A stretch of DNA of 64,000 bases from Bryum argenteum (lineage: Eukaryota > Streptophyta > Bryopsida > Bryales > Bryaceae). Where the stretch lies: NCBI GenBank assembly GCA_037043015.1, contig CM073321.1, positions 43,730,420 to 43,794,419 of the forward strand. Reading direction: 5' to 3'. Position numbers and translations under genes: made by a program. Below are positions 22,906 through 34,925 of this stretch, piece after piece. How positions within the stretch are numbered: the first letter of the stretch is position 1; each line of letters opens with the position of its first letter. A model generated the notes under the pieces. It searched no databases, was not told where the DNA came from, and saw only the letters and a program-made list of their open reading frames with translations.

Positions 22906-25198
22906 CCTCTTAGGGTGAGGTCTCAGTTAGGGCCTTCTAAGTTAGCAATTCAAAACTCACTACCAGAGTTATTAACGCCCTTTTTCCATCCAAGCTTGCA
23001 GACCAAAAATAAAAATTTAAGCATCTCTAGTCAATAGTTTCATTCGAAGTGAGGTCTATCCGTAAAAATAAATTTGTAAAGAGGTCTGTGTGCGTTAATA
23101 GACCTAATGAATTTGGTGAACTAAAAGCAAAAATCTAATTAAAAGAATAGTTAATTTTAACACTTTTTGTTTCTATAAAACGGGCTGTTGAATGTTGGTA
23201 AAGTAAAAGTAAAAACTCAATTATAAAAGAAACTAAAGAGAATATTTCTTTAAATTCTAGATGTTTTTGATGTAAGTATGCACAATTTATTATTCAAAAC
23301 AAGACGTGCATATGCTACATACTTTGTACGTGCATATGGAATGTACATACTGGAAAAATACATCTACCAAAATGAATAGAAAAAACTCACACAATTTGAA
23401 TATGCCGAACGACTTACAGCCAAGGTGTATAACTTTTGTTGAATAAAAGTAACAAAGACCAGTAACGGTAAAACTCGATCTTCTAATTTTTTGTACCAGT
23501 TTGTATCTTATATCTAGCTCCCGCCACAAGTTCTTTTCCTCTAGTTTCAAAGTAGTTTTTCACATATCCATTATTGTTATTGTGTACGTCATTAAATATG
23601 TCCATAAGACTATTTGTCATTTTGGACAAGGAGTCTCTAGTCTTTTTTGTGACATTTTTTATTAGTGAGCATTTCTTTTATCCACCTTTGGAGCTTACCT
23701 TCATTCGTTGATAATCTTGTTTGAGTACAAATACATCACAACCTTGTAACGGTGAGGAATGATGACTCCATCTGAAGAACATCCAATAAATTTACCACAA
23801 GATTATACAATTTAGATCTATTTTTTTAACCTTCAATTTCAATTATGGCACTCCAGAGAGTACTGTGCTTTCACACGTAAGATAGATCAGAACATCTAGG
23901 GGTTACGCAGCACCATCAGTTAGCATCGCAAGCAGGAAAAAAGCAAACATCAGCTTCACTTATGGCAGGGTGCTAGAATCTCAAAATACTTGGAATGGCT
24001 AAATAACTGATGGGGCTGAATCACGGTCATAGGGCCAGAGGCATCAGCGGCCGAATGATGACCAAGGCTCCACGTATGATTACGCGCAACGAGTCATGAT
24101 GGTGACCCCGCCATTACACGAAAGTGATTTGAGAGTGCGGCTGACCACTCTAGACGATTGTCGTCGAAGTTGTGACGCGCCCGCCCCGTCCGTCAAAGCC
24201 ATCTGCCACTTCGGCGATCTATCGGACGGTTACCATGTTTTCACCCGATCGACGGCTCAGGGGCTTCGATCGGGGGTACCAAAGCAGCGCCCGTCGCTCA
24301 TGGAAACGGCTGTATATTGCAGCTGTGCAGATTGATGGAAGCTCTTCAGTCTTGTGCGAAGCTGGGATCAAATATTCCTTGCACTCTCATTTTGAAACTC
24401 CGTCCCAGGGTAAATCTTACCAAAGACTTTGGTGCTTCATGACGAAATTCTGATCGCATGAACACGAATTTGATCGATCGGTACGTTTCTGTGTAAATAC
24501 TTCTACACTGAGAAGATTCCGATTCTGATTTTGTCGTAGAAGTGCGGGTACCACGAATCGTATCTGTGTACTCTCGAGGGCGTCGGAACTCGCCATCACG
24601 AAATGTCTAGAGCATCTTGTGTGCATCTCCTCTGGACTATGCTTCTCGACAGCGCTTTCATGTCTTCTTGTCTTCATTCGCAGCGGAGTGGAACATAACC
24701 GATCTTTCCTATCGTTTATATCTTTTTGAGTGTCAGCGCCTTGCCATGAAGTGGTGGCTCATTGTCTTATACGAAATAATCTGGATGAGAGGGAAGATGA
24801 TGCAGGAGAATTGTGGTTCAAAATGATGTCTACATGTAAGCTCATTGGTTTGGTGCTGCAAGTATCAGTGTTGAACTTAGGCGACGCGTTTAAGTTGACG
24901 AGTAAGAATAATTTCTTAGTTTATCACCTTCATTAGCTTATCTATGTTCCAATAAGCAGGTTATGTCTTCAGTTTGGTTCACTTTTATCGAGCAATTTAA
25001 TCCCAAAATGGACATTAAGAGTGCTGTGATAATAAGCTCATGGCCTCGCTTGACAATTACGTTAAGTATGATGTCGCCAGGTTGCTGAGCATGCTAAGTT
25101 TGTTGTTGTTGCAGTTGGTAGTTTACGAAGATTTCTTGAGTTAGTTTCTTGAGCTTCGATGAATTTATACCAGTCAAAGGGCATCGGAACTTACAGGT
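22906..25198. other. Intergenic region before the CCCH gene
   Basis: AT-rich to about 23950, then more GC-balanced. Short ORFs at 24096-24826 show no recognisable domain; this part may hold promoter and 5' UTR sequence of the CCCH gene, but no core promoter was identified with confidence. Confidence 0.4.
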
Positions 25199-26978
25199 AT
25201 GGATAGTCTCAAGAACCAAGGACGAAGGCTCAGTAACGTCGAATCCTGGTCTCCACCACCTCATGTGCCATATCATCCATTGCGAGTTTCACGCTCTGTG
25301 ACACAATTAAGTCTACCTTCGCTGGACAACTCTCGTTTCAGCCGGGCGCTCAGTAATGACTGCCGGACTTTATCGGATGCTGGAGGCTTCGTCGCCGTAG
25401 ATGATGACAACGACTACCCTCTTGAGGATTCCCTTGTAGCAATGGACTCGGCCGTGCGGACCCTCTGCAGCTGTAATCAAAAGCCATCAGAGGTTTCTTG
25501 CCCACGAAGATCTCGATCATTTCTTGGATACCTACCAGAAGTAGAGGAAGAGGAGATCGTTCCCTTTCCTCTAGAGCTACAAGGGAATAGCACTGTACCT
25601 CCAAACGAAAACTACTGCTACGGTTACAGTCGTCCTCAGACCAATTTTGACTTTATCTACTCAAATTCTTCGAGTTTGGAGACTTCTCGCGGTGTGTCGT
25701 ATTTCTCGTCTACTGCCGACGAAAATGTCCACCGCCTAGAGGAAGAGATTCTGATGAGCTCCGCCTTTACGCGGTGCAATCTCGGCCATACGCGACATCG
25801 TGATGAGAGGAGAGTGTTATTATCCGCACCCGAAAAAGTCCGCTGCATGAATCAAAAGAGCTCAGATATTTTCAAGAGTGAAATCTCTTTCCGCAATGTA
25901 CGAGATAATGGAACGCAATCGCCTGGCTACGAAGTCCAACTTCGCAATGGACGTGGTGCATTTGTGCCGAGCATCATCCGGCCCAAGCAACCGATGAGTA
26001 ACTATCCCTCAGAAGTACCTTCAAGCACTTCTCTATCTGTTTCCTCCGACGAAACGGAGCATCAGGGGGAGCATTCGCAACTCAAAGTTGGTTTGTATAA
26101 GACAGAGCTCTGCAGATCCTGGGAGGAAACCGGATTTTGTAGATATGGTGCGAAGTGCCAGGTATGTCAGTGACAGTGTGGGTTATGCCGTCATTAGCAA
26201 TTAAATAATTCTGATATGACTTATCAACCTGCAAGCTGATGAATAATGCTATAAAATTGTCATGCTTTATTCATTATATTTTTCGCAGCAGTAATGCAGA
26301 GTTTCTTTTTATTGTCTTTAGCGTCCCATATCTCAATGCTATTTCAACACAAAGGTGTTATTGACTTGTTCCGTAACGTTTTCGTCGTACACATCTGTTA
26401 TATGTATATACTATGTGGGCATATTTCATTGTGCTGTGAACTCTATGATTTTCTATTATGCAGTTTGCGCATGGAAACGATGATCTTCGCCCAGTTCCTC
26501 GACACCCTAAATATAAAACGGAGGTAACATATATATGGCTCAGCGTCCGAACATGTTTTGAATGTCTTTGCGCTTTAGTTCCTGTAAGCTTGCGGAAAGA
26601 ATTCTGTGAACAGCACTGTGAGCAAAGGTGTCATAATCACCATGAATCCGACATTCGGCAGGATGCTGAAGGTCAATTTCGTTGCAAGATACGACGCCTA
26701 GTTGAGTATCCTCTGACGTACTGTATGAGGATCCCCATATCTTGTGCGCCTTACTTCACGTGATCACGAAGTGACACAGAATTCATATGCAGTTGTGCAG
26801 ATCTTTCACGGATACTGGGCTTTGCAGCTATGGAAAACGATGTCGTTTCGTCCACAGCTCAACTACTCTATTGCAAGCACGTTCGAGGTCGAGCGACGTG
26901 GAAATAAAGAGCTCAAGAAGATTGTCAATATTTCAGCAATTATGCGGCGCTGGTGAAAAACCCCCAGGACAGCCCTAA
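25199..26978 (+). CDS. TTP-type tandem CCCH zinc-finger protein
   Basis: Three exons: 25199-26161 (GTATGT donor), 26464-26523 (TATGCAG acceptor, GTAACA donor) and 26793-26978 (ATGCAG acceptor, TAA stop), giving about 402 aa. The C-terminal part has two C-x8-C-x5-C-x3-H fingers, CRSWEETGFCRYGAKCQFAH and CRSFTDTGLCSYGKRCRFVH, each preceded by YKTEL, with an 18-residue linker. This is the animal tristetraprolin-like layout, known in plants for the C3H14/C3H15 type; such proteins bind AU-rich mRNA elements and promote decay. Each finger is split or flanked by an intron at a sensible phase. The N-terminal 300 aa are Ser-rich and low in recognisable domains. All splice sites and frames are intact, so this is probably a functional host gene. 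An upstream non-coding exon may exist because ATG directly follows an acceptor-like TTACAG. Confidence 0.85.
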
Positions 26979-28297
26979 AATACTCAGCCCCAATCGGGCA
27001 TTACGAAGGCTTTATTGAATATCGACCCCAAGAAGGAAAACCATCAGTCTAATTCCAGTATTCAGGAGTCAGCCTGATATAGTGACCGGCGGCACTGCAT
27101 TTCTTGAACCAGAAATGGTGTGGTCAGAAACTTACTCATACTTCAAATTGTTGTCTTCGTAGGGCTAAAAAAATTCTAAAAGTAGGAAGCTCTCAAGGTA
27201 AAGCGCAGAGTGCTCAACTTGTCTTTGTGTTGGGATTACCCTCTTTGTGTTGAGATTACAAAATAAATAATCCTCAAATAGGCACATGTGAACTCTCGCC
27301 CAGCATTAAAAGCTGGCGCACGAAACGTGCTGTCATCCACAAAAGTCGCTAGTCAAATGTTCTGTGAGGACCACCAGGTTGAGTAATGGTAACAGTCAAA
27401 ACTTTGAAAAAGCGGTCACATACAGTACCGGTTGTCTGCTTGAATGGCCATATTCATTGAGACGACTTTATACCTCTAGGGCACTTACTATGAAGAAGTT
27501 TAAAGACTATTTGCAGATAGAAACCAAAATCTCTACTTGTCCATGACTATGCATACTGTTATCCTTATGTCTAGAATACATCTAGAAGCAGTAAGGAGAT
27601 CAACCACAAACATGATATATCAAACCTTCCAATCATACCAATCATGTTTGATGGAGCTATTTAATGGACGTCATTTAAGGAAGGTTTGTACCAACAAATA
27701 AATGTAAATGTTTAAATGGAACTAAGGGATGCTTTACATGGAGAAGTTTTAGATTGTTTAAAGTACTACGACAACTCTCAATAAAGAACGCCTTACTTGA
27801 GGAGTTAAGGCCATCAAATCTCCAAGCCATTTCACCAAACTTTGAGCTCAAACGGCACAATGAGCCACTTGGAGAACACATCATAAACTTTGTAAAGGTC
27901 ACTTATCCTATGTGTAAAGTATTTGAAGTTGTTGTTGAAAGAAAACAAGGCGGTCGGCCATTTGTCGATTTTAGTTATCTTCCTTGGTAATGATTTAATA
28001 CCCTGAATATAACCATATTTTATTGTAACAACACTTCTAATGAGAAAATTAACCACTGAAGGCATTAGCGGCATTATTGGTCCAACTAGAGACTTTGAAG
28101 CTTTACCGCATCCAAACTATGAAGGGTTCTGAAGAAAGGCTTCTTTGGGAGAAATGTTCAGTAATTTGGCTACTACATGTAATTTACAATCATTCATTTA
28201 AGTATGTAGTTTATGATTTATACGTGGGGCATAAAAAATTTTATAAACAATCTTCAAACTAATCAGCTTTGAGTATCGGCATTCCATGGGCAACCCC
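26979..28297. other. Intergenic region with an unclassified ORF remnant
   Basis: A GTGACCGGCGGC motif at 27083 matches the hAT-flanking repeats. At 27754-27990 an open frame (LRQLSIKNALLEEL, then NFVKVTYPMCKVFEVV) has a protein-like composition but no family I can name; a LETLKLYRIQ stretch follows at 28080 in another frame. They may be one decayed gene. Confidence 0.3.
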
Positions 28298-29100
28298 TTG
28301 TGAGCACAAAAACCAGCACGGAGGTGGAAATTGGTCACAAGGAGTTTACAAGAACAAGATTACATGAAGGGAAGAGAAAGAGACAAGACGAGACAAGGAG
28401 AAGACGAGGAGCAAGGAAGAGAAGAACAAGAATATCGCAACCGGTTTCCCTTTGAGCTCCTTCCGGCTTTTGGACCGCCATTTTCCCATCCTAGCTCCGA
28501 TTGGGGCGTGCCTTAGCTTTTTGGAAAGCTACCCCCATCATACATCCACCCCTGAAATCTCAGAAGCATAAGACTAAAAACCTAGGACTGATTTCCAAAC
28601 AACTGAGGCTGTTTTTTCACTGCCAGCGGAGGAAACCCCTTTGACACCGCCAACTTTGGAGACTCATATCTCCCTCCCTACAACTCAAAATTGGACATGC
28701 TTACGACCATTGGAAAGCCACCAAAGAGTTCTAAAACCACCTAAAATCTTGATCGGTTTGAACAAAAATTGAGGGACTAATTGCCAAACAACTGCGACCA
28801 ACTTCTTCTACGGCCGGGGGAGTAAACCTTCCAACACCCTTGACTTTGGGAGGCCATTTCTCCCTTCGGAATCAAACGAGCTATATATCAATAGAAATCT
28901 CTTGAAGAAATCTACCATCATCTCAAATTTTGATTTGTTTCAATAAAAACTAAGGGATAGATGGGGAAAAGACTATAAGGCATTTAATGGGGGTTGAAGG
29001 AAGATAGTACTTGATATTTGAGTACAAGCAAGTACACTACCAATTGGAAAGGAGATCAAGAACAGAGAAAAGGAGCCCATGTCTTTCTTCTTCTCCTACC
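28298..29100 (+). repeat. Left arm of a ~0.8-kb inverted repeat
   Basis: Begins TTGTGAGCACAAAAACCAGC and matches, in reverse complement, the segment ending at 34663. Shared landmarks in order include TTGGTCACAAGGG, AGATTACATGAAGG, CTTTTTRGAAAGCTA, GCCRGGGGRA, ATATCAATAGAAA, CTACCATCATCTCAAAT and GGCATTTAATGGGG. The arms are diverged. The outer ends are near-identical, suggesting a long terminal inverted repeat. Confidence 0.8.
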
Positions 29101-29193
29101 AAATAAGCAACTAAGGGTGTATTCATTAGATTGAGACAATTTGCAATCTCAAATTCATTTGACGGACATAATCTTTTGAAATGTATGTCAAAT

Positions 29194-29244
29194 AAAATGA
29201 GACGATTACTAAAATGAGACGATTACTAAAATGAGACGATTACT
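29194..29244 (+). repeat. 17-bp tandem repeat (3 units)
   Basis: AAAATGAGACGATTACT is repeated exactly three times. An ACCAATTAAATTGAGAC duplication follows near 29325-29362. Confidence 0.9.
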
Positions 29245-29635
29245 AAAATTAAACTTACCAATGTAAAATTTAAGTTGCACCTTCGATATTAGAACAGAGT
29301 ATAAATATAAACAATGTCTTTTATAACCAATTAAATTGAGACACCAATTAAATTGAGACAACACAAACATTGAGACAACTTTAGATCATGTCATTCTTGG
29401 ATACAAAAGTTAAAGAAATAGATAAAATTTATAGAATTGCACCTTTCATATTCAACCATACTTAAAATATACGCATGTCAAAGTACAACCATATCTATTC
29501 ACGCATGTCAACACTATAATATTAAAACAATGACATAATAGAGGCTACTACTCTAAGAAGCTAGGAGCATAATTAGGTCTCTATGTAATAATAAGGAAAG
29601 CTTAAGGTAATCACAATAAAAGTGATGGCAACAAA

Positions 29636-32460
29636 TTAGTCGAGAAATTCCGTAAGTGAATCTTTGATCACATTGATTTGTGTTGTCGGTATGGACATCT
29701 TCGGATTCATGGTACCGGAATGAAATCTTGGTTTCCAAGCTGTCGTAATGGAAGTAGTAGCCATCCAAATTGGTGGATACTTTGTGTCCATCAACCAAGA
29801 GTTACCTTTCTTTGTGTCCCACCCTTTGTAAGTATCAGGGTCCACATGTTTATAAGATGTTGGCTTCCAATACTCTAGCAAAATTGAATCAGGGTGCTCC
29901 ACACTATCATGAGGGTTGCTCAAAGCTCGGGCGATCCAAACCTTCTTAGTATCTTCATCAGCTGGACAAAGGGCAAGTAGATATCCCTCATAGCAATTGC
30001 GGATAACTCTAAATGACACGTTAGGACGGTCTCGCCTTTGTCCTACAAATGGAGGATCATTAGCAAATTCCTCAAGCAATTCTCCGTTGTCTCCAAATTG
30101 ATCCTCTTCACTCGGAGAGAACTTTGGTGTTGGCCAGAATCTATCCCTAAACGCAGAAGGAGTGGAAATAGGCAAGTCTAGAGTCTCGCGAATAGACTTC
30201 TAATAGTAAATAAATTGCTCGTGTTGCCTACAATAATCCCCAGATGGAACAGCATCCGCCAATGACTCCCACATGTTCACAAACCCACTGATGCCCTTAC
30301 GAATGTCGTCAATATTCCTCATCTCATTTGGAACCACCAATGTTGGCTCTCCAAGAGGAACCTTGAGTTGACCACTAGGTAATACTTTCCACAACCTAAT
30401 TCCAGCACTGTCTTTCGGGAGCCACTCACTATCCGTACAAAGAATTTTGTATTGCATAAGAGGCCAGCCGGATGTATCTTTGAAGAATTGGAATTGTTGT
30501 GCACTTGTATGGCCCGATAATGATTCGTCCCCATCACACAAGTAGCCTTCAAGAAAAGTCTTGAAGTTTGGAACTTCCTCAATCATGTGACGAATGACTG
30601 GCATTTCCTCCGTATCCATGAATGATTTCATGAGAAGGGGTACAGTGGGGTAACTCTTGCTCTTCAACTTATTGCTCCATTTCCCAAAAAGAGCGTCAAT
30701 GTCTTCATGAGTGTGCCCAACAATGAGGAAGTTCAAGTAAACTTCCCTAAAAACGCCCTTATAAAATAGAAGGGAAAAGAACGCAAATACGAATAGGTTC
30801 TTGTTAACTCTACATGCATTATTGAGCTGCAAAGGCAACATCGGTGATAGTGATTTAGCAGGGATTGGTGCCTCCGGTATAAGACCAAGCAAATCCAAGC
30901 AAATGTTGGCACCATCCAAAACTGCTTCAGAGAGGGGGCTAATCCTGCCTCTGATAAACAATTCCTTTGTAAAGCATTTTGGTGGAGATTCCAAATCTCT
31001 AAGTAGTTGAGCAAATGATCCAATCGTATGATTGGAATCCGTCGGGTAAATGTCAAGGCCATAATGTGCATAGCGTACGTCACCGTGCCCATGCGCAATC
31101 ATGCCCGTGATCGAAACCGGAAACTTCATAAAGGAATCTGTTGATTTGCTCTTGTGGGAGAATTGTGGAGAGGCAGTCTTTGAATGATCCATTTTGTCAT
31201 GTATAATACACAACTCCTTCTCTGGGTATGACTTTGGCGACTCGCGGTTGGCGTAGTACAATAGCCTATGCGACATTTGAGATGTGTTGTGTTTTTTGAA
31301 TCTGGCATTGTGAAGAGCCTATGCACGACTACCAGGCGTACTAGACGCTCGAAGTTGCTTGATCTTATCACGTTCACCACAACGAGCAAATGTGTCACCC
31401 TTTGGCTTCGCATAATACTCCAAGGAACTTTCTTGTCCTATTGTGCTCAAAGATGAATGCGATATGGGAGACAGGCCATTCGTGGCGTTCACGACATTCA
31501 CTTGTAGTAAGCTATCTCTCCAACGGTAGGAGGAGGGCAAGCATGTTGATACTACCTTCTCGCCTGTAGGAGTTGTTCTAGTTCAATGAGGCATGAGGTC
31601 GGCCGCATTTTCCACAATAGCCTTGAGGGTAGCACTTTCTTGCACCATGTGAATACGAGGCTTCTTGGAACCACGATTTCCATAATGGTTTGCTTGTGCT
31701 CCGTCTCGGTAAAGAGATCTGTACCGGGAGAACGTGGCCCATGAAACACCCATAATGAAGGCCCATGCAATGCAACAGACCTCAATACCCTCCAAGGTTA
31801 TCATATCGATTTTGTTTGTATTTTCATGGACTTGGCCATGAACGTCTAGGAAATGATGTTTTCTAAAGAAAACGTCTCTAGTCACATAGAATTGTGTCCT
31901 AAGATCTTTAATCTTTCCTCGATGGAAGGGCTGAACACAATTCTCCGAACAACAAGCTTTGGTTGACACATAGTTGATCGACGCAAATGTCAAGTGATAT
32001 TGTTTTTTTGGTGCTGAATTACGAGGACGCCTTTCACGGGTACTCTTGTACTCGCGAACGCCATTCCGAGGAGGTCTTCCAAATGACTTCATTGCTGCAT
32101 TGTATATGGCGCATTGGTCATGATCGTAAAGGGTGGCACCATTGAGAATGACACGTTTGATTGGCCATGCACGCAAGGAGTAAATCCATCCAAACGGAAC
32201 AACAGATTTCACCAAAGACTCTACTATTTGAACACAGACGAAGTCTGTGCCCAGTGGTCCACCATCTGTCTCCGGAACAAGAGTTTAGTCGACGGACCGA
32301 CACACCGCCCACATCGTCTCCACCTTCATTCAAGAGTGTGACTCGTTTGGACATCCAGGAGGATTGTCTAAAACCTTCACATTGAGCAACATCATTCAAA
32401 AGCACAAGAGGCCGAAAGTCCACACTATTGATGACAAAGTCACCCATTTTGCAAGCATTG
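29636..32460 (-). pseudogene. DUF7869-family protein, copy C (nonsense-broken)
   Basis: A diverged homologue of copies A and B. Landmarks: SSWMSKRVTLLNEGGDDVGG, CCSENCVQPFHRGKI, CIIHDKMDHSKTASPQFSHK, NFLIVGHTHEDIDALFGKW, and a C-terminal GWDTKKGNSW segment. From 32215 to 29636 the frame never shifts but contains three in-frame stops, at 31583-31585, 31319-31321 and 30200-30202; a frameshift lies upstream of 32215. One stop (30200) corresponds to a TGG Trp codon in copy A. Unlike A and B, no 27-bp palindrome lies nearby. It is bracketed by the long inverted repeat at 28.3 and 34.66 kb. Confidence 0.82.
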
Positions 32461-33879
32461 ACAAGTGTGAGTATCATAATCTGAAAGAGGATGTGAAACA
32501 CCTTTGATGAGAAAGATCCTACCAGTAATACCCTTGAAAAATGACAACAAAAACAATTAAGGTTCAAAAACGCCTGCAACCATGATTAATTATCCCCAAG
32601 TTGGAGATAATTCCATAGTAAGAGCAGATTGCAATCCAAGCGATTATCTCCGGCTCGGGGTTGATTATGACCAGCAAGAGATTCTATATCCTATAGTGGA
32701 CAATTATTATTCCTGGCTTGGAGTTAATCACTTATAAATCGATAACAAAATGACGATTTAAGTGAGCGAAGATACATATCTCCGATCTAAGGATAAATAT
32801 AACTAACTGTACATATCCCCAAAGTAGGGATAATTAATCCACTATTGCATGATAAATTCAACTTGCTGTAGCTAATCTTGAACATGGAAACAGTCTTCTC
32901 CTAGCCATGCATAAACTTTGGTGGGCATTTTGAACAGGGTCCGGAGATATATGATGACGGGAAACCAAAGTATCTTTAATAATTTTTGCATTATCGGGAA
33001 ACCATTTCCGAAGTAACCATATTTTAACGGAAAATCCATATACAATTGTGCAATTTATATTTCTTATTACTTTTTTGTAATAAATCTTTACAAAATTCTA
33101 ATAAAAGAGAAATCTTACAATATATGTGAGAGCTCGTAGTGGCTCTCTTGTTTTTGTTATTGATTATTTGTTACCTTTATGAATGTAATGTCAACAAGCA
33201 ATGCCTTTATGAGGTAATTTGATGAAATTTAAGTTAATTAAGTTGTGAATACAATATGCATGTTAAAAGATGGTTGTTGCAAGGCCATAGATAGGACGTT
33301 TGGTACTACTTTAAGGTTTAGATTAGATTTAGTATGGAAGGACTAACGGAGGGAAGATCCCCCCCTAATAGATCCAATTGATCATGGAGAAGGACAAGAA
33401 GAGGGAAGATCCCCCTAGTGAATCCTCACATTAAGAATATGGTTAGTTGCTTAATTTAGGATTGAGTGTTTTACCATGGGCCTTGCGCAATTAGCTTTTG
33501 ATGTTCATGTTTGTTTTTATAGCTTGATTGTCTTGGTTTTGTTCATTTAACTTCGTGGAGGTAGTTGTGAGTTACATCTACTTGTGAAGGTTCTTCAAGA
33601 TGGAACGCCGTGGAGGAGCACCATTCATCCATAGAGGCCTAGTTAGGGCTTGAGCCTTAGTTAGAGCTAGGGTGAGCCGTCTCTTTGGCGGCTCCGATTT
33701 TGTACTTAATAGCTTGTTTCCAAGCTATCTTGACCACTCAATCTAGTTAGAGTAGGAGAAAGAAGGCCATGGGCCTCCTTCTCCTCCATCTTGTTTGTCT
33801 CATCAATCTCTTGTTTGTGTACCTCTTCTTCTTTGTAATGCTTAGTTAGAGTAGGAGTAGGGAGGTAGGTGGACTACCC

Positions 33880-34663
33880 TCTCAATTTTGTTTCTTTTGA
33901 ACTCTTCTTGAATTGCTTAGTTGTTGGTAGAAGAAAGAGGCCGTGGGCCTCTTCTATCAAGTCTCTCAATCCCCATTAAATGCCGCTTAGTTTTTCTGCC
34001 TCAGTACCTCAGTTTTGTCCAATTACTTCAAGATTTGAGATGATGGTAGATCTCCTCAGTAGCTTTCTATTGATATATGGCATGCCCAAATCCAATTTGT
34101 AGAGAGGGAGAAATAGGCTCCCAAAGTCGGGCTGTTGAAAGAGTTCCTACCCCACCAGTGAACAAATCAGCGGTATTCAAATGACAATCAGTCACAGACT
34201 TTTTGTCCAATGCTTTTGAGATTTCTAGTATAGGTAGAGCTTTGAGAGAGCTTTCTAGGGGTATATGGCATGCTCCCATCCGATTGTTAGAGAGGGAGAA
34301 ATCGGCTTCCAAAGTTGGGGTGTTGAAAACGGTTCCCCCGGCAGTGGCGAAAAAGAGCCACAGTCAAATGGCAATCAATCCTCGGTTTTTAACCCTATGC
34401 TTTTGAGATTTGAGCGGTGCATGCAAAATGAAGTTAGCTTTCTAAAAAGTTAAAGCACGTCCCATTTGGAGTTACGATGAAGAAATGGTGATCAAACGAG
34501 TAGAGGTCACTTCCAAGGCATCCGGCTGGTGGTTCTTTCCTTCTTTCCTTTCTCCCCTTCTCTTCTTTTCTACTCTTCTCTCTTCTTCTTTCCTTCATGT
34601 AATCTCGTTTCCTAAAATCCCTTGTGACCAAAGGCCACTCCATGGTGGTTTTTTGGCTCACAA
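33880..34663 (-). repeat. Right arm of the ~0.8-kb inverted repeat
   Basis: Counterpart of 28298-29100 in reverse complement. Its outer end GGCTCACAA (to 34663) mirrors TTGTGAGC at 28298. An internal block is partially duplicated (two AGAAATC-TCCCTCTCTAACAAT-like segments at about 34080-34200 and 34240-34400). No clear target-site duplication flanks the outer ends. Confidence 0.78.
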
Positions 34664-34689
34664 TATATATTGAACATTATTTAACTATA

Positions 34690-34925
34690 CTTAAGTAAGG
34701 ATTTAAGGTTCAAAATCAATGCTTTAGGGTTTAAAGTTACTAAAAGGATTTTGGATCTAAAGCTAATATATAGGGTTTAAAATTTAGAATTTACGGTTTG
34801 AGGTTTAGCGTTTGAATTTGGATCTAGGATTTTTAGACTAAGCTCTAGAGTTTAAGGGTATGTTTAGGGTTGAGGAAATAGAGCTAAGATTTATGGTTTA
34901 GAGTTTACTTATATTTTAATTATAT
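34690..34925. repeat. Degenerate TTTAGGG-like sequence
   Basis: Words such as TTTAGGGTTTAAAG, ATAGGGTTTAAAA, GAGGTTTAGCG and GTTTAGGGTTGAGG recur at about 15-30 bp intervals, similar to the 4890-4990 tract. It resembles decayed telomere-type repeat but is too diverged to be certain. Confidence 0.45.

Noticed and set aside
24096-24826. Small ORFs upstream of the CCCH gene as separate genes
   Set aside because: No domain, no conserved start, and position suits promoter or 5' UTR sequence.
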